Source: Dehalobacter sp. 12DCB1 (GTDB taxonomy: Bacteria > Bacillota > Desulfitobacteriia > Desulfitobacteriales > Syntrophobotulaceae). Taken from it: 64,000 nucleotides of DNA. Positions 35,453 to 44,338 of the stretch are shown in pieces (position 1 is the first letter of the stretch; every line of letters starts with the position of its first letter). Made by a program: the position numbers and the translations under genes. Location: positions 33,895 through 97,894 of the forward strand of contig NZ_POSF01000016.1 in NCBI RefSeq assembly GCF_004343605.1, in the 5' to 3' direction. The notes beneath the pieces are model-generated. The model was given only the letters and a program-made list of their open reading frames with translations, did not search any database and was not told the DNA's origin.

Positions 35453-36055
35453 CTAGATCTTCGCTATCGCCGCCAGCTTCTTCTTTTCGGTCCATAAAGC
35501 CTGATCAATCGTCAGCTGATAGCCTTCGCCGTTCTTTATCTGCCAATGGTAAAAATCAAATACTTCGGGAGAAAATGCCTCAAGCAGCATCATGATCGTA
35601 CCGCCGTGAATAACCAGCGCGGCCTTTTCGATTCCGGCTTCATCTACTTCCTGCATAACGCGGTTAAAACCGTCCAGGCAGCGGGACCTGAATATTTCCG
35701 GCTGTTCTCCGCCCGGGACTTGCTGTTTTCCGCCGCCGTCAATCCAACTTTTGTACTCGGCAAGGTCCTTCAGCTGTTCATACGATTTGTTTTCGAATAT
35801 ACCGAAGCTGCACTCCGCAAGTTCAGGCATTATACTGTAAGGAATATCCGGATAGATCAGCTCCCTGGTCTGAAGGCAGCGGAGCCTTGGACTGACAAAG
35901 ACGTGCTCAACCGCCGTATAGCGACCGGCAGCAATATGCTCACGGATTTCGGAAATCCCCTGTTCACATAAAGGCTCATCCGTAATTCCGATATACTTGC
36001 GTCTCAGATTCCCTTCCGTCTTGCCATGCCGGACCAGGTATAGGAACTTATTCAT
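35453..36055 (-). CDS. cobC: Alpha-ribazole phosphatase (histidine phosphatase family)
   Basis: About 200 residues. The phosphohistidine motif is LVRHGKTEGNLRRKYIG near the N-terminus; the second catalytic histidine is in LVIHGGTIMMLLE. In the cobalamin pathway this family removes phosphate from alpha-ribazole phosphate or adenosylcobalamin phosphate. ATG 36055 with AAAGGTG six bases upstream is preferred to the GTG at 36064. It overlaps the short cobU homologue. Phosphoglycerate mutase-like activity cannot be excluded from sequence, but the operon supports CobC. Confidence 0.88.
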   Translation of the reverse strand: MNKFLYLVRHGKTEGNLRRKYIGITDEPLCEQGISEIREHIAAGRYTAVEHVFVSPRLRCLQTRELIYPDIPYSIMPELAECSFGIFENKSYEQLKDLAEYKSWIDGGGKQQVPGGEQPEIFRSRCLDGFNRVMQEVDEAGIEKAALVIHGGTIMMLLEAFSPEVFDFYHWQIKNGEGYQLTIDQALWTEKKKLAAIAKI

Positions 36056-36443
36056 GCTCTTCACCTTTAATCAGAACCGGAACGGAGTAGAAAACACGAT
36101 AGACCTTAGCCGCTTTCTGGGCGGCCGTGCAAAGGACCCTCCCGGTAACTTCCTGCATTTCCCGGTCATCTTTTAAAACCGGTACCACGGCTGAACTTAA
36201 TTCATCACAAATCAGAATCATATCGGGGTGCTGCCCAATTCCGTCAGTGACAAACCTTCGGACATCATGACCGGCTTCCTGCAAGCGCCTAATCAACAGA
36301 TGCAGATGGTCAAGCACCGGACGCTGAAAAGCCTCTTCGAAGCTGCACGTCCCGCCATCCGTAATGTTGGCCGAAGCGATATCCCACGTACTCCTGACAA
36401 ATTCCAATTTTCCCTGACTAGCGCCTCCGATCACCAAAATCAT
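36048..36443 (-). CDS. Short CobU-like P-loop protein
   Basis: 131 residues. The start MILVIGGASQGKLEFV resembles the CobU P-loop (SGGVASGKSEIA in the full-length gene 750 bp upstream), and a late ICDELSSAVVPV resembles the CobU segment near its C-terminus. The guanylyltransferase part in the middle is mostly missing compared with the 184-residue cobU. It overlaps cobS by 4 bp (ATGA) and cobC by 8-17 bp, so it is a well-embedded operon gene and not random decay. Function is uncertain. Confidence 0.7.
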   Translation of the reverse strand: MILVIGGASQGKLEFVRSTWDIASANITDGGTCSFEEAFQRPVLDHLHLLIRRLQEAGHDVRRFVTDGIGQHPDMILICDELSSAVVPVLKDDREMQEVTGRVLCTAAQKAAKVYRVFYSVPVLIKGEEHE

Positions 36444-37213
36444 AGTCTAACGCCTCCTGCTATTACCGAAATCAGAAGTATTCCTGTTTCGCTTACTACA
36501 ATATAAAAGCCTGCCAGATCGCCGGTTATGCCCCCAAAATGTTTTTGAACCATGCGGTTAAATAAGTAAAAGGACAGCATAATAAATAGAACTGCAGTGA
36601 TCCCGACAATCATACTCACGTACAACATTGCTGCAACACATAATAAAACAATCAAGCAACTAATGATTCTTACCGTTTTTTTCGAGGCATAACCTGCAAA
36701 GATTGAAGCAAGTCCTGTTTTTCTGACACACGGAAAGCAGACGACTGCCAAAGCGGCCATCGACCGTGACAGGACAAACGAAACAAGAACGAGAAAGAAA
36801 AAGTCCGGTTTCAGATAGGTCTCATACCACGCCGCAAATTGTAGCAGCAGGATAACTGACGTATAGATGAGCGCGAAGGCTCCAACATTGGGATCCTTAA
36901 GGATTCGAAGCTTTTCCTCTTGGTCCTTATGGGAATTCAAGGCATCTGTCGTGTCACAATAACCGTCGAGGTGAACTCCGCCAGTGATCATGACGTTAAT
37001 AAACACAGCTGCAGCAGCAAAAAAGACGGGACTGAACCTGAAATATTCCAATAATAGAAACAAGAAATAGAGAACAAAGGCAATGACAGCCCCGACCACA
37101 GGAAAGAAGATAAAAGAATAACGCATATTCTTCTCGTTCCAGTCAATTTGAGGCATTGGAATTTTAGAAAACATCGAAAAGGCTGCAACAAACGATTCAT
37201 ACAAGGTTTTCAT
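36440..37213 (-). CDS. cobS: Adenosylcobinamide-GDP ribazoletransferase (cobalamin synthase)
   Basis: 257 residues, multi-spanning. It joins adenosylcobinamide-GDP with alpha-ribazole in the membrane. The family motifs are GGVHLDGYCDTTDAL near residue 80 and a following DPNVGAFALIY (Asp-rich nucleotide-binding region). It starts inside the end of cobU (17-bp overlap) and overlaps the next gene by 4 bp. Confidence 0.95.
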   Translation of the reverse strand: MKTLYESFVAAFSMFSKIPMPQIDWNEKNMRYSFIFFPVVGAVIAFVLYFLFLLLEYFRFSPVFFAAAAVFINVMITGGVHLDGYCDTTDALNSHKDQEEKLRILKDPNVGAFALIYTSVILLLQFAAWYETYLKPDFFFLVLVSFVLSRSMAALAVVCFPCVRKTGLASIFAGYASKKTVRIISCLIVLLCVAAMLYVSMIVGITAVLFIMLSFYLFNRMVQKHFGGITGDLAGFYIVVSETGILLISVIAGGVRL

Positions 37214-37751
37214 AACCGGAAAGCTCCTTCATTCCTTTATGGATAAGCGGAATCGCGCAGACGGATTCAATCACGACATCTGCAGCCGCGGCAATTGCCG
37301 AATTTATTTCAGCCAGTACACGGATATAGCCGGTCGTAAAATCATCATAGGCTTTGAAATCCTCAAATATCGTGCTGGTTACGATGACGGTATTCGGTAC
37401 AGTCGCCGCTAGCAGCCGAATATCATTACTGATGCAATCAATGGCATCCTGCGGGCTGCGCTTCTGCAGATACATTTCATTGGCAATCAGGTTGCCCATA
37501 CACTCGAGTAAAGCGGTATCGCAGCCGCTTAAAATAGGGATTTTCTCGGAAAGTCCGTAAGAAAACTCGAAGGTGTCGAACCCTTTGCCGTCCCGCATCC
37601 GACGGTGCTTGACAACCCGGTTGCGGCATTCTTCGTCTGAGGCAGTCATCGTTGCGATATAGGCCATCTTTCCTGTATTCAGGCTGACAGCCAAATTTTC
37701 CGCTATTTCAGACTTTCCACTGGCAACGCCTCCGCTAACCAAAGCCAACAT
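37197..37751 (-). CDS. cobU: Adenosylcobinamide kinase / adenosylcobinamide-phosphate guanylyltransferase
   Basis: 184 residues, full length. The P-loop SGGVASGKS lies at residues 6-14. YIATMTASDEECRNRVVKHR contains the guanylated-histidine region, and DCISNDIRLLAATVPNTVIV follows. It phosphorylates and then activates adenosylcobinamide with GTP before CobS acts. It lies 112 bp downstream of cbiA and overlaps cobS. Confidence 0.95.
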   Translation of the reverse strand: MLALVSGGVASGKSEIAENLAVSLNTGKMAYIATMTASDEECRNRVVKHRRMRDGKGFDTFEFSYGLSEKIPILSGCDTALLECMGNLIANEMYLQKRSPQDAIDCISNDIRLLAATVPNTVIVTSTIFEDFKAYDDFTTGYIRVLAEINSAIAAAADVVIESVCAIPLIHKGMKELSGYENLV

Positions 37752-37863
37752 TACTTACCGCCTCTTTCCTTTCACAAAAATATCCCTTCATATCAGTTGT
37801 CGTTTTATATCAGCTATCGTTCCGTTCAGCAAATGATTCAAATTTTTCCTGTTTACGCACACC

Positions 37864-39237
37864 TTACGAACCCATCCTGGCAGCCTGAAAGTCGCTGCAT
37901 CTCCGGATAAACGAACGTGCAAACTCAGGGTTTCCCCAGAGATGAAGGTGGGGATAGCCGGCAACGAGGTTCTCATCGGCATGGATGCAGTCCCACATTT
38001 TGCTCCCTGATGAATTGACTGCCGTAAAACCGCCGCCATTGGCTGTTGAATCCGAATAATGAAATTCATGCGCGTTGATCTTGCCGCCTTTGCCGCACAG
38101 CAGGTTATCCTTTTGCGCCGTCAGCGTGATATAACCGAAACGGTTCAGTTTATCCGTCAGTACAGCGTCCCCTTCTAAATATCCTGCCATCGGATAAGGT
38201 TTGCCGTCCTTGTCAGCAATACGGTTCAATAAATACATAAACCCGCCGCACTCGGCTATGCAGGGAGTATTTTTAGCAAGAACCTGCCTGATACTTGACA
38301 GCATTGATGTATTCCCAGCCAGTTGTTCGGTATATAATTCCGGGTAACCGCCGCCGAGAATCAGTCCGTCGCATTCAGGTACGGCTTGATCCTCAAGCGG
38401 GCTAAAATACTGCAGTTCAGCTCCCAATGTTTCCAAAAGTTCGAGGCTGTCCTGGTAATAAAAACAGAAAGCTTTATCTCTGGCTACGGCGACTTTGACA
38501 GCAGAGATTTTCTCAATCGCGGCCTCATAATAGTCTATTTCCGCGGCCCCGCCTGCAATACGCAGCAGCTGGTTCAAATCAATGGATTCTCTGGCCTGTA
38601 TGGCCAGAAATTTCATTTTTTGCTGAAGGTCTTTCACTTCTGATGCTGTAATTAATCCAAGATGTCTGCTTTCCAGTGCACATTCTTTGAGTTTCGGAAA
38701 GTAACCGACCACCTGGATATCCGTCTCTTTTTCGATCATTTCCTTATATTGCGGATATAGGGAAGGTGTAAGATTATTTAGAATAACGCCCTTGATCCCG
38801 TTGTCCGGTCTGAAACGGCAAAATCCCTGAATCAAGGCTGCAATTGAGATTGCTGAACCGGCACAATTGACAATCAGGATCACCGGCGTTTGCGTTGCTA
38901 CCGCCAAATGGTAAGAGCTTGCCACGGTACTGCCAATGCCAAGCCCGTCATAATAGCCCATTACCCCTTCTAAAACAGCGACTTGGGCCTGCTCGGAATT
39001 CTTGACCAGCAAATACCGGCAAACCTCTTCCGATAACATAAATAGATCCAGATTTCGTGAGTTTGTCCCGATGACTTCGGTGTGAAACATCGGATCAATA
39101 TAGTCCGGCCCGCATTTAAACGCAGCAGGATGAACCCCTTGCTCCAAAAGCGCTTGTAATACCGCGCAGGTAATTGTCGTCTTGCCGCTGCTGCTGCCTG
39201 CAGCCGCAAACATAATACGTGGAATAACGGCTTTCAT
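37864..39237 (-). CDS. cbiA: Cobyrinic acid a,c-diamide synthase
   Basis: 457 residues. The ATPase domain opens with IMFAAAGSSSGKTTITCAVL; the glutaminase domain has its Cys near residue 327 in CIAECGGFMYL and DGLILGGGYPELY before it. It amidates the a and c side chains of cobyrinic acid, or of cob(II)yrinate in the anaerobic route. It is the first gene after the cobalamin riboswitch, with GGAG eight bases before the ATG. Confidence 0.96.
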   Translation of the reverse strand: MKAVIPRIMFAAAGSSSGKTTITCAVLQALLEQGVHPAAFKCGPDYIDPMFHTEVIGTNSRNLDLFMLSEEVCRYLLVKNSEQAQVAVLEGVMGYYDGLGIGSTVASSYHLAVATQTPVILIVNCAGSAISIAALIQGFCRFRPDNGIKGVILNNLTPSLYPQYKEMIEKETDIQVVGYFPKLKECALESRHLGLITASEVKDLQQKMKFLAIQARESIDLNQLLRIAGGAAEIDYYEAAIEKISAVKVAVARDKAFCFYYQDSLELLETLGAELQYFSPLEDQAVPECDGLILGGGYPELYTEQLAGNTSMLSSIRQVLAKNTPCIAECGGFMYLLNRIADKDGKPYPMAGYLEGDAVLTDKLNRFGYITLTAQKDNLLCGKGGKINAHEFHYSDSTANGGGFTAVNSSGSKMWDCIHADENLVAGYPHLHLWGNPEFARSFIRRCSDFQAARMGS

Positions 39238-39275
39238 GACTTGTTCTCCATTTCTATCGAAGCTCCATGGACATC

Positions 39276-39313
39276 AAAAAACCTCTCTAACCGGCGGTTG
39301 GAAGAGGTTTTAC
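39276..39313 (-). terminator. Terminator of the cobalamin riboswitch (expression platform)
   Basis: Minus strand: AAAACCTCT, a short inner stem ACCG/GGTT, AGAGGTTTTTT. It sits between the aptamer and cbiA, 39 bp before the ATG, so ligand binding can end transcription early. Confidence 0.8.
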
Positions 39314-39394
39314 TTACAAAATCTGCAAACAGTCTCAAACACTTCTGCACGATTCGTATGCTACACCTTTCATCCTCCGTGAAAACAGTGCAAA

Positions 39395-39542
39395 ACGGCT
39401 CAGGCAGGTCTTCCGACTCGGTTTCAAAGCAAATTCAGCCTTCCCATTGTAAACAGTGGCAACTTTGAATCTGCTCCACCTTACGGCGGCGGGACCGTAC
39501 AGGTATTTCACCTGTTTCCCTATTATTGCAAAATAATGCAAC
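39395..39542 (-). promoter_or_regulatory. Cobalamin riboswitch
   Basis: Read on the minus strand, the leader has the B12 box AGTCGGAAGACCTGCCTG (39401-39418) and the conserved GCCACTG (39454-39460). Further upstream are AAACAGGTGAAATACCTGT and GGTGGAGCAG-type segments typical of the aptamer. It controls the cbiA-led operon by feedback from coenzyme B12. Confidence 0.95.
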
Positions 39543-39723
39543 CTAAGCGATTACATTATATCAGAAGACGCACAACGTGTCCACCCGCAATCTACTGGAC
39601 AGTATATAGCCTTCTCTTCCCAGCCTTCTCCTACATGATATTTTCACAGATGCGGCCTTGCCCTTCTGCCCTCCTTTTGATACGCTAGGGAAAAAGAACA
39701 GCAATCCACGGAGGTACCCTCTC

Positions 39724-40695
39724 ATGTCTTATTCTCTTCCAGCCGATATCATTTCAGCCCAAAATCTAACGAAACGGTTCGGAGATTTCACTGCCGTTGA
39801 CACGATCTCTTTTACTGTCCGGCAAGGAGAGTGTTTTGGACTTCTTGGCCCAAACGGCGCCGGCAAAACATCCCTGGCCAGGATGGTCTTTGGCTTGTCA
39901 CCCCGAACTGAGGGCCGCCTGACGGTTTTCAGCCAGGATATTTCGGAGCATTCCCGGGAAATTAAAGCACGTCTCGGTGTTGTTGCTCAGGAAGACAACC
40001 TTGACCCGGAACTGACGATTCTGGAAAACCTGCTGGTCTACGCCTCCTATTACCGACTGCCGAGAAGTATTGCCAGGGAACGGGCTTTGGAAATCCTGGA
40101 CTTTATGGATCTTCGAAGTAAAGCCAATGCGGTCGTCGACGAGCTGTCCGGCGGCATGAAACGACGTCTGACAATCGGCCGTGCGTTGATCAACCGTCCG
40201 GAGCTATTGATTCTCGATGAGCCAACCACCGGGCTTGATCCGTACGCCCGTCATATGGTCTGGCAGCGTCTGCGGCAGTTAAAAGAAAGCGGTACGACCA
40301 TGCTCCTGACAACACACTATCTTGAAGAAGCCAGTCATCTCTGTGACCGACTGATCATCATCAATCAGGGCAAAATCCTTGAGCAAGGTGTACCGAAAGA
40401 TCTTATTGATAAGCATGTCGGTGCATATGCGCTGGAACTCGGAGTGAGTCCGGATATGCAAAATAAGCTCCTGAACTGGAGCGCTGAGTGGCTGAAATCT
40501 TATCAGCAAATTGGTGATGATCTGGTTCTCTATTCTGATCTCGGACCAGCTATGGCTGACAACCTGAATCAAAGAATTGCCGGTGAACACCTTCCTGTCA
40601 GCTATCAGCGCCTGAGACCTACAAATCTCGAAGATGTTTTTCTAAAACTGACCGGCGAAACGCTGCATGGTGTCCGCGGCGGTTTTGAGAAATAA
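39724..40695 (+). CDS. ABC transporter ATPase (NodI/daunorubicin-resistance type)
   Basis: 323 residues from ATG 39724, which has GGAGG nine bases upstream; the frame extends 22 codons earlier without a ribosome site. Walker A GPNGAGKTS near residue 43, signature ELSGGMKRR near 140, Walker B LLILDEPTTGLDP near 162 and switch His in LLTTHYLEEA. A C-terminal domain of about 90 residues follows, as in NodI/DrrA. Works with the permease immediately downstream; the substrate is unknown. Confidence 0.92.
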   Translation: MSYSLPADIISAQNLTKRFGDFTAVDTISFTVRQGECFGLLGPNGAGKTSLARMVFGLSPRTEGRLTVFSQDISEHSREIKARLGVVAQEDNLDPELTILENLLVYASYYRLPRSIARERALEILDFMDLRSKANAVVDELSGGMKRRLTIGRALINRPELLILDEPTTGLDPYARHMVWQRLRQLKESGTTMLLTTHYLEEASHLCDRLIIINQGKILEQGVPKDLIDKHVGAYALELGVSPDMQNKLLNWSAEWLKSYQQIGDDLVLYSDLGPAMADNLNQRIAGEHLPVSYQRLRPTNLEDVFLKLTGETLHGVRGGFEK

Positions 40696-40704
40696 TCTCA
40701 AAAC
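40681..40704 (+). promoter_or_regulatory. Intercistronic hairpin spanning the ATPase stop codon
   Basis: GGTTTTGAGA pairs perfectly with TCTCAAAACC around AATA; the stop codon lies in the loop region. No T run follows, so it is more likely a stability or coupling element than a terminator. Confidence 0.55.
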
Positions 40705-40729
40705 CGTTAATGATATGGAGGATAATAGG

Positions 40730-41509
40730 ATGAAAATAATTAAGCTCGATCTTAACCCCGTGCTGACCTTTAAGGTATTCGTACGGAATCTGAAGGTTTT
40801 CGGTAAAACATGGAAAGCTAATATCATGTTTAACTTTCTGGAGCCGCTGCTTTATCTCTGGGCCATGGGCTTTGGTCTGGGTGTTTATATTACGCAGATC
40901 AACGGGCTTTCCTACCTTGATTTTCTGGCTCCGGGGCTGATCGCTTCTTCAGCGATGTTTGCTGTAACTTATGAGATGACCTACAACAGCTATACCCGGA
41001 TGTCCAAGGAGAAAATATTTCACAGCATGGTGGTTACGCCGGTAAGCATGGACGACATCATCCTCGGCGAAATCCTGTACGGCACGTTCAAAGGTGCTCT
41101 TTACGGTGCGGTTTTCTTTATTGTCGTCGCTTTATTCGGCATTGTCCACTCCCTGTATGCCCTGCTCATCTTTGTCCCACTGATCCTCATGTCCGTCATT
41201 TTTTCCAATCTCTCTTTAATTTGGACGAGTCTCGCTCCCAATTACGACTCTTTCGGCTATTTTTTCACGCTGTTGATTTCTCCAATGTTTCTGTTTGCCG
41301 GAATCTTTTTTCCGATTGAAAGCTTGCCCGCCGCCATTCGTTTTCTTCCGTGGCTGACGCCGCTGTACCATACGGTTGAAACGGTGCGTCCACTGGTTCT
41401 GGGACAGGTTACTCCAGCAATCACCGGCCATATCATCTGGCTCTTAGCCGTTACGCTGCTGACATTGCCTTTCCCGCTGGTCATGGTAAAAAAGAAACTT
41501 ATTCAATAA
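40730..41509 (+). CDS. ABC-2 type permease (NodJ type)
   Basis: 259 residues from ATG 40730, with GGAG nine bases upstream; 21 earlier codons in frame overlap the ATPase gene and are rejected. Six membrane helices; typical stretches are NFLEPLLYLWAMGFGLGVYI, SAMFAVTYEMTYNSY and LISPMFLFAGIFFPIESLP. It pairs with the preceding ATPase. NodIJ of rhizobia export lipo-chitooligosaccharides, but in Firmicutes related pairs export other compounds. Confidence 0.9.
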   Translation: MKIIKLDLNPVLTFKVFVRNLKVFGKTWKANIMFNFLEPLLYLWAMGFGLGVYITQINGLSYLDFLAPGLIASSAMFAVTYEMTYNSYTRMSKEKIFHSMVVTPVSMDDIILGEILYGTFKGALYGAVFFIVVALFGIVHSLYALLIFVPLILMSVIFSNLSLIWTSLAPNYDSFGYFFTLLISPMFLFAGIFFPIESLPAAIRFLPWLTPLYHTVETVRPLVLGQVTPAITGHIIWLLAVTLLTLPFPLVMVKKKLIQ

Positions 41510-41534
41510 TGAACTCTTTTTCGTTTCTGGGAAT

Positions 41535-42365
41535 CTAGACGGCTGCAACTTTCCAACATATACAGGCAATCTTCCCTATGATCGTTTCTCTGATCAGCCC
41601 GTTCTCTGCTTTGCTTTGAAGATAATTCCTGATGTCCGCTTTTTGCTCATCAGTCAAATCTGTCTTCATGCCAAGTCTGCTGATGTAATGACGGTTCGCT
41701 TCATCCAATGTGCGGACACTTTCCCTTGCTGTCTCGATATACGTAATTTCAGGACAAAGTTTTTTGAGCCAGAGAATATTGAAACAGCAGTACAATCCTT
41801 TGTTGCCGTATACATCTTCCATATGGGGCGGAAGAAACCGTCTTTTCAGTTCGTCACTAATGGAATCATGCCGTTCAACAAAATGACTTAAAAAACAATA
41901 TTCACTGCTGACTGCGATCATCTTCTCAAGGCTTTCCCTGCTCCCAATAGCGGGAGACATAATGGCAGTTACCAGGCTGAATTTTTGCTTCCACTGTTTT
42001 GCGAACAAGTCGTCTTGCCGCCAGTCCATCTCCATGAAATCAATATTTTGAAGCTCCCGGGCCGCCGCGTAGTCTCTGGCGGTTCGCACCATTTTCGGCG
42101 AAATATCCACACCGGTTACGTTTTTCGCTCTTCGGGCAAATTCTGCTGCAAAACGGCCGGGTCCGCAGCCGATATCCAGAACAGTGCTGTCTTCCCGGAG
42201 CATTCTTTTTGCGGTAAGCAGTTCTGTAATATTTACAATTCTCTCATCAGGTTCGATGCCTGTGAATTCTTCGACCCTGTTGTCCCAGGAATCCGCGCTT
42301 CCTTCTTTATAACTGCTTTTGGAATCTTTAGTTCGCCAAATTTGATCAAAATAATCAATACCCAT
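41535..42365 (-). CDS. Class I SAM-dependent methyltransferase
   Basis: 276 residues from ATG 42365, with GGTGG five bases upstream; the frame extends 29 codons further but through a perfect hairpin. The SAM-binding motif VLDIGCGPGRFA lies near residues 62-73, followed by VTGVDISPKMV and the FMEMDWRQDD acidic loop. The C-terminal half has no recognised features (YGNKGLYCCFNILWLKKL). Substrate unknown. Convergent with the ABC permease. Confidence 0.82.
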   Translation of the reverse strand: MGIDYFDQIWRTKDSKSSYKEGSADSWDNRVEEFTGIEPDERIVNITELLTAKRMLREDSTVLDIGCGPGRFAAEFARRAKNVTGVDISPKMVRTARDYAAARELQNIDFMEMDWRQDDLFAKQWKQKFSLVTAIMSPAIGSRESLEKMIAVSSEYCFLSHFVERHDSISDELKRRFLPPHMEDVYGNKGLYCCFNILWLKKLCPEITYIETARESVRTLDEANRHYISRLGMKTDLTDEQKADIRNYLQSKAENGLIRETIIGKIACICWKVAAV

Positions 42366-42380
42366 CGCTTCCACCTTTAT

Positions 42381-42410
42381 ATTTTTGATCCGCTCAAACG
42401 GATCAAAAAT
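42381..42410 (-). promoter_or_regulatory. Perfect 12-bp hairpin/operator upstream of the methyltransferase
   Basis: ATTTTTGATCCG (42381-42392) and CGGATCAAAAAT (42399-42410) are exact complements separated by 6 nt. It ends 5 bp before the ribosome site. It may be an operator dyad or an RNA hairpin controlling translation. Confidence 0.55.
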
Positions 42411-42669
42411 GCATCTTTCATCTAATATTACCATCAACTCAGTCCCAAGCAAATATCATCATGGAGGCTGCCCTTCTTATCAATAAAGCATGATACGAAT
42501 TAGTTTCTGCGCTGTCATATTTCTGACTTGCTCTCCTTAGACAGATTTGATAATCTAATAAAGATATTTCCTGCTATCACCTTGTTGACTCTAAAATACG
42601 TCAACTCTAAAATGCATGGTAACCGTTGAAGATTTTTACTAATTTATGTAAAAAGGAAGATAAGAAAAC

Positions 42670-44226
42670 ATGAGTATTCTGACTGTTAAAAACTTGAGTC
42701 ATGGCTTTGGCGACCGAGCCATATTTCAAAATGTTTCTTTCCGCCTGCTGAAGGGCGAGCATATCGGCTTGATCGGGGCGAATGGCGAGGGAAAATCTAC
42801 GTTTATGAACATCATTACGCGCCAACTCGAGCCTGATGAAGGCCAGATCGAATGGTCTAAACGGGTCAGGGTCGGTTATCTCGACCAGCACACGGTTCTG
42901 GCCAAAGGAGCAACGATCCGCGATGTTCTTAAGGATGCTTTTCAGTATCTTTTTGCACTGGAAGCTGAGATGCTCGCGATTTGTGATAAAATGGGCGACG
43001 CTTCACCTGAGGAACTGGAAGTGCTGCTCGAAGAGATGGGATTGATTCAGGAAACCTTGAACAACAATGATTTCTATATTGTCGATGCTAAGGTTGAGGA
43101 GACCGCCCGCGGTTTAGGTCTGCAGGATATCGGTCTCGATAAGGACGTGGATGACTTAAGCGGCGGTCAGAGGACCAAAGTACTTTTGGCCAAACTTCTG
43201 CTGGAAAAGCCGGATATTCTGCTTTTGGATGAGCCGACAAACTATCTCGATGAACAGCACATTGAATGGCTGAAACGCTACCTGCTGGCCTATGAAAATG
43301 CATTTATCCTGATCTCACACGACATGGAATTCTTAAACAGCGTAATCAATCTGATTTATCATATGGACAACCTGCAACTGAACCGCTATGTCGGAGACTA
43401 TCAGAATTTCCTGAATGTCTACGAGACAAAAAAGCAGCAGCTCGAAGCGGCCTATAAAAAACAGCAGCAGGAAATTTCCGACCTGGAGGATTTTGTCGCG
43501 CGCAACAAAGCCAGAGTCTCTACCCGAAATATGGCGATGTCCCGCCAGAAAAAGCTCGATAAAATGGACCGGATCGAACTGGCCAAGGACAAACCCAAAC
43601 CGGTATTCAACTTTAAAGAAGCCAGGACTTCCGGCAAGCTCGTGTTTCAAACCTCTAATCTGGTGATCGGCTATAACGAACCGCTCTCCCGTCCGATCAA
43701 TATTTCCCTGGAGCGCGGCCAGAAGGTTGCATTAACCGGCGCTAACGGGATCGGCAAAACCACGCTCTTAAAGAGCATCCTCAGTGAAATCCCTTCCCTT
43801 TCAGGCCAGGCTGAACTTGGAGACTATCTCTTCCCCGGCTACTTTGAACAGGAAATCAAGGATGCCAATTATAAGACTTGCATTGAAGAATTCTGGTCGG
43901 ACTTCCCCGGCTATACGCAGTACGAAGTGCGGGCAGCGCTGGCCAAATGCGGTTTAACAACGAAGCACATCGAAAGCAAAATCCTGGTCTTAAGCGGCGG
44001 TGAGCAGGCCAAAGTACGACTCTGCAAGCTGATTAATAAAGAAACAAATTTTCTGCTGCTCGACGAACCAACCAACCATCTCGATGTCGAAGCCAAACAG
44101 GAGCTGAAACGCGCGCTTCAGGCCTATAAAGGCAGCCTGCTCCTCATTTGCCATGAGCCTGATTTTTACCAGGATGTCGTTACGGAAGTTTGGAATTGTG
44201 AGAATTGGACGACCAAGGTCGTCTAA
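42670..44226 (+). CDS. ABC-F family ATPase
   Basis: 518 residues, two ATPase domains with no membrane part. First Walker A GANGEGKST near residues 37-45, first signature LSGGQRTKVLLAKLLLEKP, linker with coiled region (AAYKKQQQEISDLEDFVARN) near 255-300, second Walker A GANGIGKTT near 357, second signature LSGGEQAKVRLCKL. ABC-F proteins act on the ribosome: translation factors or antibiotic protection. The length and linker resemble YbiT/Uup-like housekeeping types rather than Vga/Msr, but this is tentative. Confidence 0.92.
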   Translation: MSILTVKNLSHGFGDRAIFQNVSFRLLKGEHIGLIGANGEGKSTFMNIITRQLEPDEGQIEWSKRVRVGYLDQHTVLAKGATIRDVLKDAFQYLFALEAEMLAICDKMGDASPEELEVLLEEMGLIQETLNNNDFYIVDAKVEETARGLGLQDIGLDKDVDDLSGGQRTKVLLAKLLLEKPDILLLDEPTNYLDEQHIEWLKRYLLAYENAFILISHDMEFLNSVINLIYHMDNLQLNRYVGDYQNFLNVYETKKQQLEAAYKKQQQEISDLEDFVARNKARVSTRNMAMSRQKKLDKMDRIELAKDKPKPVFNFKEARTSGKLVFQTSNLVIGYNEPLSRPINISLERGQKVALTGANGIGKTTLLKSILSEIPSLSGQAELGDYLFPGYFEQEIKDANYKTCIEEFWSDFPGYTQYEVRAALAKCGLTTKHIESKILVLSGGEQAKVRLCKLINKETNFLLLDEPTNHLDVEAKQELKRALQAYKGSLLLICHEPDFYQDVVTEVWNCENWTTKVV

Positions 44227-44293
44227 GGCGGTAAACTTCCATAGATTTTGCTTCATTTGCTCTATTTTTAATTGTAGATTGTTTAAAAACTTG

Positions 44294-44338
44294 AACAATA
44301 AAGTATCCTATACATTTATACTTTATTGTTTTCTTTTT
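44294..44338. terminator. Bidirectional terminator between abc-F and channel genes
   Basis: AACAATAAAGTAT and ATACTTTATTGTT are perfect 13-bp complements followed by a T run. The right arm includes the last codons and stop of the convergent channel gene. Confidence 0.8.
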
